Shown here piece by piece: positions 5,335-12,674 of a stretch of DNA of 13,549 nucleotides (its first letter is position 1; each line of letters begins with the position of its first letter). The notes under the pieces were generated by a model, which made no database searches, was not told the DNA's origin, and saw only the letters and a list, made by a program, of their open reading frames with translations. The translations under genes were made by a program, and so were the position numbers. This DNA comes from JBOHDX01 sp050700835 (GTDB taxonomy: Bacteria; Actinomycetota; Actinomycetes; Propionibacteriales; Nocardioidaceae), in assembly GCA_050700835.1 (NCBI GenBank), contig JBOHDX010000016.1:1-13549 (forward strand). Direction: 5' to 3'.

Positions 5335-5799
5335 ATGGGACGTCCCCCGGCGCCGATTGAGCATCACAGAAGGGTCGGAAGGGCTGGGGGGACGAAGAAG
5401 GCTGATGGTCGGCCGTTGCCGGATCCGGGTTGTGTGACGGCGTTGCCGATGGCGGATGGGGTGCCGGATGCGCCGGTCGATTTGGGTTTGGAGGGGCGGG
5501 CGTTGTGGGGGCGGGCGTGGGGTCATGCGATCACGTGGTTGTCGCCGGACTCGGATCGGGATGCGATTGAGGAGGCGGCGCGGCTGGCGGACGATTTGTC
5601 GTCGGCGCGGCGCAGGTATCGGGCGACGACGGACCCGGCGGATGGTCGGGTGGTTGTTGCGTTGAGTCGGCAGATGTCTGACTCGTTGTCGTCGTTGGGG
5701 TTCACTCCGACGGCGCGGGCGAGACTTGGTGTGGCGGAGGTGAAGAAGGCCAGTGCCCTCGAAAGCCTCCTTGCCAAGCAGGCCGGTCGCCGCCGCTGA
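5335..5799 (+). CDS. terS: Terminase small subunit, P27-like
   Basis: Terminase small subunit recognises phage DNA at the packaging start and hands it to the large subunit. The protein (154 aa) has the typical N-terminus for P27-family subunits (MGRPP...GTKKADGRPLPDPG), a central helical region (LGLEGRALWGRAWGHAITWL, then DRDAIEEAARLADDL) and a C-terminal helix ending in a basic tail (KQAGRRR). Length is normal for the family. The ATG at 5335 has a strong GGGAGG site. Its 3' end overlaps the large subunit gene by 47 bp, which is long for this window and implies coupled expression. Codons end in G or T more often than in the genes left of 5225, marking the start of a compositionally different arm. 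Confidence 0.88.
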   Translation: MGRPPAPIEHHRRVGRAGGTKKADGRPLPDPGCVTALPMADGVPDAPVDLGLEGRALWGRAWGHAITWLSPDSDRDAIEEAARLADDLSSARRRYRATTDPADGRVVVALSRQMSDSLSSLGFTPTARARLGVAEVKKASALESLLAKQAGRRR

Positions 5800-7303
5800 C
5801 GCCTGGCCGCCGCGGTGGTTGACGCCGGTGCCGGCTGCGGATGTGCGGCGCGGCGACGGGCGCCTGTACGGGGACTTTATTGAGGCGGTGTGCCGGGTCA
5901 CGAAGGACTCGGTGGCTGCCCCGGTGGGGGAGCTGATCCGGCTGCGTTCGTGGCAGCGGTCGCTGTTGGGGGCGTTGTTGGCGAGGCGTGTGGATGGGCG
6001 GCTGCGGCATCGGCAGGCGCTGGTGGGTGTGGCCCGTAAGAACGGGAAGTCGGGGGTTGGGGCGGGTGTCGGTCTGGCGTCGCTGGTGATGGGGCCGGAT
6101 GGCGGTGAGGTTTATTCGTGTGCGGCGGATAAGGCGCAGGCGAAGGTCGTGTTTGACACGGCGCGGCGGATGGTGGCGATGGACCCGGAGCTGTCGGCGC
6201 TGCTGAATGTGTATCGGGATGTGATCGAGTTTGAGAAGACCGGGTCGGTGTATCGGGCGTTGTCGGCGGAGGCGTTCACCAAGGAGGGTTTGAACCCGCA
6301 TCTGGTGGTGTTCGACGAGGTGCATGCGCAGCCGACCCGCGAGTTGTGGGATGTGATGGCGCTGGCGATGGGTGCCCGGGTGGAGCCGCTGCTGCTGGGT
6401 ATCACGACGGCGGGGGTGCGGACGGATTCGACGGGTCAGGATTCGTTGTGTTTCTCGATGTACGAGTACGGGAAACGGATCGTTGCGGGTGAGGTTGACG
6501 ATCCGTCGTTCTTCATGGCCTGGTGGGAGCCGTCGGCGCCGAGGGCTGATCATCGGGATCCGGCTGTGTGGGCGGAGGCGAACCCTGGGTTGGGGGACCT
6601 GGTGGCGGTGGAGGATTTCGTGTCGACGGTCGGTAAGACGCCGGAGGCGGAGTTCCGCACGAAGCGGACGAACGTGTTTGTGGCGTCGTCGGAGACGTGG
6701 CTGCCGGCTGGGGCGTGGGACGGCTGTGTGGACACTGGCCGGTTGGTGGAGGCCGGGGCCCGGGTGGTGCTGGCGTTTGACGGGTCGAAGACGGGTGACT
6801 CGACGGCGCTGGTGGGGGTGACGGTTGAGGACCGTCCGCATGTGTTTGTTGTGGGGTCGTGGGAGCGGCCTGCGGATGGGTTGGCGTGGCGGGTGCCGCG
6901 TGCGGAGGTGCGGGCCGCGGTCCGTGCGGCTGGTCGCCGGTGGGACGTGGTGGAGGTCGCGTGGGATGACTGGATGTGGCAGGACGCTCGTGAGGAGCTG
7001 GAGGACGACGGGTTGCCGATCGAGGTGTATCCGCAGACGCAGGAGCGGATGGGTCCGGCGACGCAGCGGTTCTATGAGGCGGTTGTCGATCACGGTCTGA
7101 CTCATTCGGGGCATCCGGGGTTGGCCCGGCATCTGGCTAATGCGGTGTCGAAGCCGACGCCGTCGGGGAAGGCGCGGATCGTGAAGGACAATCCGCGGTC
7201 TAAGCGGTGGATTGACTTGGCTGTCTGCGCGGTCATGGGCGTCGACCGTGCCGCTTGGTGGGCATCGTCGGCGGCCCCGTCGTCGGGCTTCAACATCTGG
7301 TGA
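5753..7303 (+). CDS. terL: Terminase large subunit (ATPase and nuclease)
   Basis: This is the packaging motor: an ATPase that drives DNA into the procapsid, with a nuclease that cuts concatemers. Visible parts: the Walker-A-like ARKNGKS at residues 94-100; Walker B LVVFDEVHA at 184-192 with D188/E189; the GITTAG coupling motif at 216-221; and an RNase H-like nuclease with acidic residues in AFDGSKTGD (D343, D349), WDDW (D405/D406) and RWIDLAVCAV (D488). At 516 aa the length is normal and both domains are whole. The GTG start at 5753 has AAGAAGG just upstream and overlaps TerS; a family alignment could shift it slightly. The TGA is followed at once by the GAGGAGG site for the next small gene. 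Confidence 0.95.
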   Translation: MPSKASLPSRPVAAADAWPPRWLTPVPAADVRRGDGRLYGDFIEAVCRVTKDSVAAPVGELIRLRSWQRSLLGALLARRVDGRLRHRQALVGVARKNGKSGVGAGVGLASLVMGPDGGEVYSCAADKAQAKVVFDTARRMVAMDPELSALLNVYRDVIEFEKTGSVYRALSAEAFTKEGLNPHLVVFDEVHAQPTRELWDVMALAMGARVEPLLLGITTAGVRTDSTGQDSLCFSMYEYGKRIVAGEVDDPSFFMAWWEPSAPRADHRDPAVWAEANPGLGDLVAVEDFVSTVGKTPEAEFRTKRTNVFVASSETWLPAGAWDGCVDTGRLVEAGARVVLAFDGSKTGDSTALVGVTVEDRPHVFVVGSWERPADGLAWRVPRAEVRAAVRAAGRRWDVVEVAWDDWMWQDAREELEDDGLPIEVYPQTQERMGPATQRFYEAVVDHGLTHSGHPGLARHLANAVSKPTPSGKARIVKDNPRSKRWIDLAVCAVMGVDRAAWWASSAAPSSGFNIW

Positions 7304-7316
7304 GGAGGGCTCGCCC

Positions 7317-7541
7317 GTGTATCGAGCGGTCATCTTCCTGGTCGGCGCTGCGGTGGTGACGTTTGGCGCTGTCCTGATCTATCTGCCGGCGGGGCTGATG
7401 CTGGGCGGCGCGATCTTGTGTGTGTGCGCGTGGGCGCTTGAGGTGGAGTCGGCGCAACGGCCGGAGGAGTCGGCGCGACCTGAGGCGAAGCGGCCGTTTC
7501 TGAGGCCGGCGTCGCGACGGACTAGGGGGACGGCGCAGTGA
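7317..7541 (+). CDS. Small two-helix membrane protein, 74 aa
   Basis: The first 41 residues form two hydrophobic segments (about 4-23 and 25-41) joined by a Pro-Ala turn, followed by a basic, Pro/Arg-rich tail, so a membrane hairpin with a cytoplasmic tail is likely. GTG 7317 is chosen because GAGGAGG lies at the right distance; the frame is open further upstream, but only as a shadow of the terminase gene. The 3' end overlaps the portal start by 4 bp (GTGA). Small membrane proteins between terminase and portal occur in some actinophages, and their role is not established. It is too short to be a complete canonical holin module, and no endolysin is nearby. Confidence 0.75.
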   Translation: MYRAVIFLVGAAVVTFGAVLIYLPAGLMLGGAILCVCAWALEVESAQRPEESARPEAKRPFLRPASRRTRGTAQ

Positions 7542-8752
7542 CGTTCCTGCGGGCGATGGTGACCCGGTACGCGAATCCTTTGGAGAACGCGGAGCTGCCG
7601 CTGACGAACGAGTCGTTGCTGGGGCTGCTCGGCGGCGCGCCGACGGCGTCGGGGGCGCCGGTCACCCCGGATGGGGCGATGCGGGTCGGTGCGGCTCTGC
7701 GGGGGACGCAGATCATCGCTGCCGGCATCGCGGGGTTGCCGCTGAAGACGTATGCGGGCGGGTCGGCGACGCGGGAGACGAACAAGCCGGCGATCACCGG
7801 GCACAACGAATACCAGACGTCGTTTGAGCGGTGGGAGACCGTCGTCGCGCACATGGTGCTGTGGGGCAACGCGTTCCTGTTCAAGACACGCGACGCGGCC
7901 GGGAACGTTGTCAGGCTGACCCCGATCCACCCGTCGCGGGTGCAGGTCGATGCGGTGGACTCGTTGGAGCTGGGGGGACTGGTCCGCCGGTTCGTGGTCG
8001 ACGGGAAGCCGTGGACAGCGTTCGAGGTTCTGCACATCCCGTGCATGTCGTTGACGGGGGTGTCGGGGATCGGCCCGATCCGGGCGGCGCGTGAGTCGGT
8101 CGGGCTGGCGTTGTCGGCGGAGCGGGCGTCGGCGAAGCTGTTCGCCCAGGGTCTGATGTTGGACGGGTTCTTGACGACGGATGCTGGGCTGGATCAGAAG
8201 CAGGCCAACGCGCTGAAACGGAAGTGGCGGCGGACGTTGCAGGGCGCGGAGCATGCGGGTGATGTGGGGATCCTGGACAGTGGCGCGAAGTTCCAGTCGC
8301 TGACGATGCCGTTCAAGGATGCGCAGTTCCTGGAGTCGCGGAAGTTTCAGGTGACCGAGATTGCCCGGCTGCTGGGGCTGCCGGGGTGGATGCTGAACGA
8401 CCAGGAGAAGTCGACGTCGTGGGGCACCGGGATGGAGCAGCAGTTCCGGACGTTCGTCACGTTGACGTTGAAGCCGTACATGCAGCGGATTGAGCAGCGG
8501 GTGACCGCGGAGCTGCTGTACGGCGCGCAGTATGCCGAGTTCGTGGTTGAAGGGTTGTTGCGCGGCGACTCGGCGGCCCGGGCAGCGTTCTACGCGTCGG
8601 GCATCGTGAATCACTGGATGGTGCCGAACGAGGCGCGCGCGAAGGAGAACCTGCCGCCGCTGCCGGGTGGCGACGAGCCGTTCTCGCCGAACACCACGGG
8701 CGCGCAGGCCAAGACCGAGCAGGACTCTGCCGATGGAGGTAACGCGGCATGA
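7538..8752 (+). CDS. Portal protein, HK97-like
   Basis: The portal forms the dodecameric ring at the capsid vertex, through which DNA enters and leaves and to which the tail attaches. The 404-aa product has the family pattern: an N-terminal arm; ALRGTQIIAAGIAGLPLKTY; HMVLWGNAFLFKTRD with the LTPIHPSRVQV strand; and the highly conserved helical segment FQVTEIARLLGLPGWMLND, followed by STSWGTGMEQQ and an LKPYMQRIEQ helix. The Pro/Gly-rich C-terminus is typical. GTG 7538 overlaps the membrane-protein stop, with GGGGA upstream. The stop overlaps the protease start by 4 bp (ATGA, 8749-8752). Confidence 0.93.
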   Translation: MTFLRAMVTRYANPLENAELPLTNESLLGLLGGAPTASGAPVTPDGAMRVGAALRGTQIIAAGIAGLPLKTYAGGSATRETNKPAITGHNEYQTSFERWETVVAHMVLWGNAFLFKTRDAAGNVVRLTPIHPSRVQVDAVDSLELGGLVRRFVVDGKPWTAFEVLHIPCMSLTGVSGIGPIRAARESVGLALSAERASAKLFAQGLMLDGFLTTDAGLDQKQANALKRKWRRTLQGAEHAGDVGILDSGAKFQSLTMPFKDAQFLESRKFQVTEIARLLGLPGWMLNDQEKSTSWGTGMEQQFRTFVTLTLKPYMQRIEQRVTAELLYGAQYAEFVVEGLLRGDSAARAAFYASGIVNHWMVPNEARAKENLPPLPGGDEPFSPNTTGAQAKTEQDSADGGNAA

Positions 8753-9510
8753 CCACCACGATGATGCGTCACGGTGCGGCGGTGCTGGAGCGGCGGCTTC
8801 GCCCGTTCGGCGACACCGACGTGCAGCTGATCCGCGCGGCCGACGACCAGCAGGCTGATCCCCGGTTCACCGGGCATGCGGCCGTGTTCGACTCGCGGAC
8901 CGCGATCGGGAACCCGTTGAAGTGGGGCTGGTATGAGCAGATCGCGTCGTCGGCGTTCGACAAGACGTTGACGGAGACCGATGCCCGGTTCCTGGTCGAT
9001 CACAACAGTTCGTTGCTGGTGGCGCGGATGACGGCCGGGGATCTGCGGCTGTCGAAGGACGCCACGGGCCTGGTGGTGGATGCGGACCTCGACGTCGAGC
9101 TGTCGTATGTGCGGGACCTGGTGCGGAATCTGGAGAAGCGACGGCTGACGGGGATGTCGTTCGGTTTCTACGTCGTCAAGGACAGTGTGGATACCGAGAC
9201 GGTGTCGACGAGCGACGGGCAGGACGTTGAGGTTGAGGTCCGCACACTGCTTGAGGTCCGCCTCTTGGAGGTGTCGGCGGTGACGTTCCCCGCCTACGAG
9301 GAGACCGACGCGGGTCTCCGCAGCACGTGTGGCGAGGTTCGCGCCGCACGCCATCAGACGTCCACCTCTGCGCAGGAGGTGGCCCCCGAGCCGGGTGAGT
9401 CCACTCGGGGAGAAGGCTGCACGGAGCCGGGTGAGTCCACTCCGCAAGCCCTGCGCCTGGCGACGATGCGTCAAGATGCGCTCGCCGCCCGCTACCTGCT
9501 CGGCAGGTAG
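8749..9510 (+). CDS. Prohead protease, HK97 family (S78/U35-like)
   Basis: The maturation protease cleaves the delta domain of the capsid protein and itself during procapsid maturation. The catalytic triad is visible: H85 in FLVDHNSSLL, S137 in RRLTGMSFGFYV, and an acidic residue (E174) in RLLEVSAVTFPAYEETDA. The N-terminal RFTGHAAVFDS strand and the GWYEQIASSAFDKTL block fit the family. The C-terminal part after about residue 190 is low complexity with a 12-residue repeat unit (EPGEST twice), probably the portion removed or disordered after assembly. ATG 8749 has GGAGG upstream and overlaps the portal stop. The gene stops 62 nt before the capsid start, a gap occupied by a hairpin. Confidence 0.92.
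   Translation: MTTTMMRHGAAVLERRLRPFGDTDVQLIRAADDQQADPRFTGHAAVFDSRTAIGNPLKWGWYEQIASSAFDKTLTETDARFLVDHNSSLLVARMTAGDLRLSKDATGLVVDADLDVELSYVRDLVRNLEKRRLTGMSFGFYVVKDSVDTETVSTSDGQDVEVEVRTLLEVRLLEVSAVTFPAYEETDAGLRSTCGEVRAARHQTSTSAQEVAPEPGESTRGEGCTEPGESTPQALRLATMRQDALAARYLLGR
9388..9442 (+). repeat. 19-bp direct repeat in the 3' part of the protease gene
   Basis: GAGCCGGGTGAGTCCACTC occurs at 9388-9406 and again at 9424-9442, a spacing of 36 bp, exactly 12 codons. The protein therefore repeats EPGEST in its low-complexity tail. The identical third positions suggest a recent duplication or a constraint on the DNA or RNA. Confidence 0.75.
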
Positions 9511-9528
9511 CGCCACCCCACCCGAAAC

Positions 9529-9552
9529 ACGGCGCCCCGACGTGGGCGCTGT
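9529..9552 (+). promoter_or_regulatory. Hairpin in the capsid gene leader
   Basis: ACGGCGCCC (9529-9537) pairs with GGGCGCTGT (9544-9552) around a 6-nt loop, 9 pairs including one G-U. It lies in the short gap between protease and capsid genes, 12 nt before the GGAGG ribosome site at 9564-9568. It could be an RNA processing or stabilising element that separates the abundant capsid message from its upstream part. Confidence 0.4.
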
Positions 9553-9572
9553 CCGACATGCCTGGAGGCATG

Positions 9573-10826
9573 ATGAGCGACAAGCTCAAGAGCCTGCTCG
9601 ACAAGCGGGCGCGGGCGTGGTCTGAGGCTCAGGACATCCGTAAGCGGATCTCCGACGCCGATGATGACGCGACGCTGTCCGGCGACGAGCAGCGAACGTA
9701 TGAGGCCGCCCTCGACGACGTGGAGCGGTTCTCGGCCGCCATCGAGACCGAGGAGCGCGCTGAACGGATTGGGAAGGTGATGGCCGTCCCTGAGGACCGG
9801 GCACCGGTCCCGTCCGAGACGGCCGAGGAGTCCGAAACTGGCGGGGCGTATGACCGCGCGTTCGGCACCTACCTGCGCGTAGGGATGGCGGGCTGTGACT
9901 CCGAGGAGCGGGCGCTGCTGGCGCCCGGCGCGGACAACTCCAAGGAGGTCCGGGCGTTGGCGGGTGGCTCCGGCTCGACCGGCGGCTACCTGATCCCGAC
10001 CACGACGCTGAACAAGATGACGGAGACGATGAAGGCGTATGGGGGCCTGCTCGGCTTCGCGAACGTCATCGACACCGCGTCGGGCAACGTGTTGCAGTGG
10101 CCGACGAACAACGACACGTCGAACGTGGGCGCGATCTTGGCCGACAACACCCAGATCGGCGAGCAGGACGCCGCGTTCGGCCAGAACACGCTCGGCGCGT
10201 ACACCTACACGTCGAGGCTGATGCGGTGTCCGTGGTCGCTGCTGGAGGACTCCATTTTCAACCTGGAGTCGTTCCTGGCCCGCAAGGCTGGGCAGCGGAT
10301 CGGCCGCGCAGTGTCGGCGCACCTGGTCACGGGCACGGGCACCTCGCAGCCGCATGGGCTGTTCACCGGTGCCACGTCGGCGGTCACGTTCGCGTCGACG
10401 ACCGCCGTCACCTACGACGAGTTGCTGGACCTGCAGCATTCGGTTGACCCGGCGTACAGGTACTCCGACCAGGGCTGCATGTGGGCGCTGTCGGACCAGG
10501 CGTTGAAGGCGATCCGGAAGCTGAAGGACAACCAGGGGCGGCCGCTGTGGCAGCCGTCAGTCCAGGCCGGTGAGCCGTCGCTGCTGCTCGGCGACCCGTA
10601 TGTGGTCGACCAGGGCATCGCGGTGCCGGGTGCGGCGGCGGTGTCGATCGGCTACGGCGACATCGACGCCGCGTTCACGATTCGCCGGGTCGCCGGCGGG
10701 TCGATGGTGACGCTTCGGGAGCGGTATGCGGACTACCTGCAGAACGGCTACTTCGCGTTCATGCGGTTCGACTCCGTGCTCGACGACGCTTCCGCGTTCA
10801 AGACCGGCACCCAGGCCGCGGCCTGA
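9573..10826 (+). CDS. Major capsid protein, HK97 fold, with N-terminal delta domain
   Basis: This is the main shell protein. Residues 1 to about 90 are charged and helical (coiled-coil-like), the scaffolding delta domain. A Gly/Ser stretch (ALAGGSGSTGGYLIP) near residues 128-142 marks the usual region where the protease cuts, just before the mature shell fold. The shell domain follows, with NVIDTASGNVLQWP, the E-loop-like region with TYTSRLMRCPWSLLEDS, RIGRAVSAHLVTGTGTSQPHG, and the C-terminal ERYADYLQNGYFAFMRFD strand. Length (417 aa) is typical. I chose ATG 9573: it has GGAGG four nt upstream. ATG 9570 is too close and ATG 9558 has no ribosome site. A strong hairpin follows the stop. Confidence 0.93.
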   Translation: MSDKLKSLLDKRARAWSEAQDIRKRISDADDDATLSGDEQRTYEAALDDVERFSAAIETEERAERIGKVMAVPEDRAPVPSETAEESETGGAYDRAFGTYLRVGMAGCDSEERALLAPGADNSKEVRALAGGSGSTGGYLIPTTTLNKMTETMKAYGGLLGFANVIDTASGNVLQWPTNNDTSNVGAILADNTQIGEQDAAFGQNTLGAYTYTSRLMRCPWSLLEDSIFNLESFLARKAGQRIGRAVSAHLVTGTGTSQPHGLFTGATSAVTFASTTAVTYDELLDLQHSVDPAYRYSDQGCMWALSDQALKAIRKLKDNQGRPLWQPSVQAGEPSLLLGDPYVVDQGIAVPGAAAVSIGYGDIDAAFTIRRVAGGSMVTLRERYADYLQNGYFAFMRFDSVLDDASAFKTGTQAAA

Positions 10827-10835
10827 CCCGATACG

Positions 10836-10877
10836 CGTCGGAGGCTGGGCCGCTCCCTGACGGCCCAGCCTCCGGCG
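10836..10877 (+). terminator. Strong hairpin after the capsid gene, probable terminator or mRNA 3'-end stabiliser
   Basis: GGAGGCTGGGCCG (10840-10852) pairs perfectly with CGGCCCAGCCTCC (10861-10873) around an 8-nt loop, and the stem extends to 10836/10877 with one G-U pair. No T-run follows, which is common for actinobacterial terminators. It lies 9 nt after the capsid stop and would cap the abundant capsid message and reduce read-through into the connector genes. Confidence 0.75.
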
Positions 10878-10916
10878 TCCACCCCAACCCCGCCACATCC
10901 AGATGAAGGAGCCGTG

Positions 10917-11144
10917 ATGGCTGCCAGCCGCACCAAGGAGACCCCGGAGACCCCGGAGGCGTCGCAGCGAGCCGCCGAGTCCCCGGAGGACCGTGACGCC
11001 CGTGTGGAGGCCGCGAAGGCTGACACCGACGTCGTCGCGGTCGAGTCGATCGACAAGAACGGTAATCCGGACCAGGCCGAGGGCTACAAGGTGCTCGGCC
11101 GCGACGTCCCGGTCGAGGGCGTCAACGACCACGACACGAAGTGA
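10917..11144 (+). CDS. Small acidic protein, 75 aa, function unknown
   Basis: A hydrophilic protein with repeated ETPE/SPE motifs at the N-terminus, then a charged helix and a KNGNPDQAEGYKVLGRDV strand-like end. Proteins of this size directly after the capsid gene in actinophages are sometimes decoration or minor structural proteins, but no conserved feature proves that here. ATG 10917 has GAAGGAG at 10905-10911; the GTG at 10914 is too close to that site. It is separated from the adaptor gene by only 3 nt, so those two are probably coupled, while the hairpin at 10836-10877 separates it from the capsid gene. Confidence 0.72.
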   Translation: MAASRTKETPETPEASQRAAESPEDRDARVEAAKADTDVVAVESIDKNGNPDQAEGYKVLGRDVPVEGVNDHDTK

Positions 11145-11147
11145 GCG

Positions 11148-11774
11148 ATGGCCTCGACAGCCGTGTCGCCGCCGGTGACGCTGGAGGAGTTCCGCGCCGA
11201 GCTGAACGCGGAGACGTCGAAGTCGGCGGCCGACGACGAGCTGATGCGTACCCTGCTCGCAGCCACGGAGATGGTTGAGTCGGCTGTCGGGGCCATGTCG
11301 CCCAGGTCGGTGACGGACCGGACCGGTACGGCCACCGAGCAGCTGTACCCGTGGGCCGACAGGGGAGCCTATGGCGCCACCTATGGTGCGGGCCAGTTCG
11401 GGGCGGCCCTGTTGCTGCCGCAGTCGCCGGTCGTGTCGGTGGAGTCCATCACCCACATCCGCACCGGCAACACCTACGACCCGGCCGGGTTCGAGATCGA
11501 CGCCGACACCGGGATTCTGTCGTCGGTGCTGTCGTGGCTCCCGTTCGGGCCGTACACGGTGGCCTACACGGTTGGCCGTGACCCGGTGCCCGACATGCTG
11601 ATGAAGGCCGTCCTGATCACGGGTGAGCATCTGTGGGAGCGGCAGCGGTCGGGCGTGACCCGGCCGGGCATGTTGGGCGAGACGCGGGTGCAGAAGGCGA
11701 CGCCGCGGGGGTTCGCGTTGCCGAACGCTGCGTTGGAGCTGATTAACCCGCATCGTCGGATGGTGGTGGCGTGA
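11148..11774 (+). CDS. Head-tail adaptor (connector) protein, gp6-like
   Basis: The connector binds under the portal and begins the neck. The 208-aa product has the pattern of HK97 gp6-like adaptors: an N-terminal helical bundle (VTLEEFRAELNAETSK, then DDELMRTLLAATEMVESAVG) followed by beta strands (SPVVSVESITHI, FEIDADTGILSSV, PYTVAYTVG). It ends with a helix (DMLMKAVLITGEHLWERQRSG) and a C-terminal GFALPNAALELINPHRR segment. The last element is typical of the family, whose members often end in LP..a..LL.P. The insert around PWADRGAYGATYGAGQFGA is Gly-rich. The ATG at 11148 has only a weak GAAGTGAG site, so coupling to the upstream gene is likely. The stop overlaps the next start by 4 bp (GTGA). 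Confidence 0.85.
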   Translation: MASTAVSPPVTLEEFRAELNAETSKSAADDELMRTLLAATEMVESAVGAMSPRSVTDRTGTATEQLYPWADRGAYGATYGAGQFGAALLLPQSPVVSVESITHIRTGNTYDPAGFEIDADTGILSSVLSWLPFGPYTVAYTVGRDPVPDMLMKAVLITGEHLWERQRSGVTRPGMLGETRVQKATPRGFALPNAALELINPHRRMVVA

Positions 11775-12220
11775 GGCCGCCGCAAGCATCCCGGGTGGCG
11801 GAGGTCGTCGACGCGCTGCTCGCGTTGGCGGCGTCGGCGTTGCCGGATCTGCAGGTCATCGACGGGCCCGCCGCCGGGTCGGCGGTGCTGGTCGATGAGG
11901 ACGTGCTGCAAGTCGCCGGCGGGTCACCGGCGGTGCTGGTGGACCAGGTGCGTGAGCCGGGCCTGTCGCGTGGCCGGGTGGAGACAGCGCGGGTCATGTG
12001 TGTGTTGTCGTGCATCGCGGGCATGACGGAAACCAAGACGGTCCGCGACCGGTGCAAGGCGGCCCTGGACGCGTTGGCGCAGGCGCTGAGAGACGACGGG
12101 ACCCTCGGCGGTGTAGTTGACGCCGCAACGTTGGGTCAGACGATGGAATGGCACACGCTGCAGTCCGACGGCGCCGTGTGTGAGGTCCTGTTCGAGGTCA
12201 CCACGGTGGCGCACATCTGA
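11771..12220 (+). CDS. Probable tail terminator / neck protein, 149 aa
   Basis: The product has a compact alpha/beta look: an N-terminal helix (VAEVVDALLALAASAL), strands with VLVDEDVLQVAGG and a central ARVMCVLSCIAGM core. It then has a helix VRDRCKAALDALAQALRDD and C-terminal strands EWHTLQSDGAVCEVLFEVTT. This layout fits tail-terminator or head-tail joining proteins of siphophages, which sit between adaptor and tail tube genes; the order here supports that but does not decide between terminator and stopper. GTG 11771 overlaps the adaptor stop. The gene ends VAHI at a TGA that starts a 14-bp tandem duplication. Confidence 0.65.
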   Translation: MRPPQASRVAEVVDALLALAASALPDLQVIDGPAAGSAVLVDEDVLQVAGGSPAVLVDQVREPGLSRGRVETARVMCVLSCIAGMTETKTVRDRCKAALDALAQALRDDGTLGGVVDAATLGQTMEWHTLQSDGAVCEVLFEVTTVAHI

Positions 12221-12234
12221 TGGCGCACATCTGA
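12207..12234 (+). repeat. 14-bp tandem duplication at a stop/start junction
   Basis: TGGCGCACATCTGA occurs twice in direct tandem (12207-12220 and 12221-12234). It duplicates the last codons and stop of the upstream gene. It creates a 4-codon frame (ATG GCG CAC ATC TGA at 12220-12234) that overlaps by 1 nt both the upstream stop and the next ATG (TGATG twice). Confidence 0.9.
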
Positions 12235-12674
12235 TGGGCGTCGAGGGCATCGTCGGGGTCCGCGACCTGGCGGCGCGGATGGGGACGGTCCCGGCCGAGC
12301 TGCGGGCCGAGCTTCGGCCGAAGCTGAGGGCGGCCGGCACGATCGTGGCCGACCAGGCGAAGGCGAACGCGTCCTGGTCGACCAGGATCCCCGCCGCGAT
12401 CGGTGTCCGCACATCGTTCGGTACCCGCGCCGGCGGGGTCACGATCCGTGTGGACTCGGTGAAGGCGCCGCATGCGCGGCCCTACGAGGGCCTGTCGGCG
12501 GGTGGTGGCCGGGGCACGTTCCGGCATCCGGTGTACGGCCACGACGTGTGGGTCACCGAGGCGACGCGGCCGTTCCTGATGCCGGCAGTCAGGGCGAAGC
12601 GGTTCCAGGTGATCTTGACGGTCGACCAGGCCATCAAGTCCGCGTTACGCACCTTAGGAGGCATCCGTGCCTGA
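12234..12674 (+). CDS. HK97 gp10-like head-tail/tail component, 146 aa
   Basis: The product fits the HK97 gp10 family, a neck/tail-completion protein. It has an N-terminal helix pair (DLAARMGTVPAELRAELRPK) and the conserved RAAGTIVADQAKANASWSTR stretch. A beta region follows with IGVRTSFGTRAGGVTIRVDS, the diagnostic FRHPVYGHDVWVTEATRPFL block, and a final helix. I chose ATG 12234, which follows the duplicated TGATG junction. The frame is open further upstream, but that part is a shadow of the preceding gene. No ribosome site precedes it, so it probably depends on reinitiation by ribosomes leaving the upstream gene. The 3' end overlaps the next gene by 8 bp. Confidence 0.82.
   Translation: MGVEGIVGVRDLAARMGTVPAELRAELRPKLRAAGTIVADQAKANASWSTRIPAAIGVRTSFGTRAGGVTIRVDSVKAPHARPYEGLSAGGGRGTFRHPVYGHDVWVTEATRPFLMPAVRAKRFQVILTVDQAIKSALRTLGGIRA

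Noticed and set aside
5245..5335. Late promoter immediately before the small terminase gene
   Set aside because: No -35/-10 pair with acceptable spacing was found; only the GGGAGG ribosome site is clear.
5702..7333. Very long minus-strand open frame opposite the large terminase gene
   Set aside because: Arg/His/Pro-rich shadow of terL; no ribosome site and no domain, while the plus strand has clear motifs.
7379..8614. Long minus-strand open frame opposite the portal gene
   Set aside because: Shadow frame with low-complexity Arg/Pro/Gln composition; the plus strand encodes a recognisable portal.
10557..11789. Long minus-strand open frame across the capsid and adaptor genes
   Set aside because: It crosses the post-capsid hairpin and several overlapping plus-strand genes and has shadow composition.
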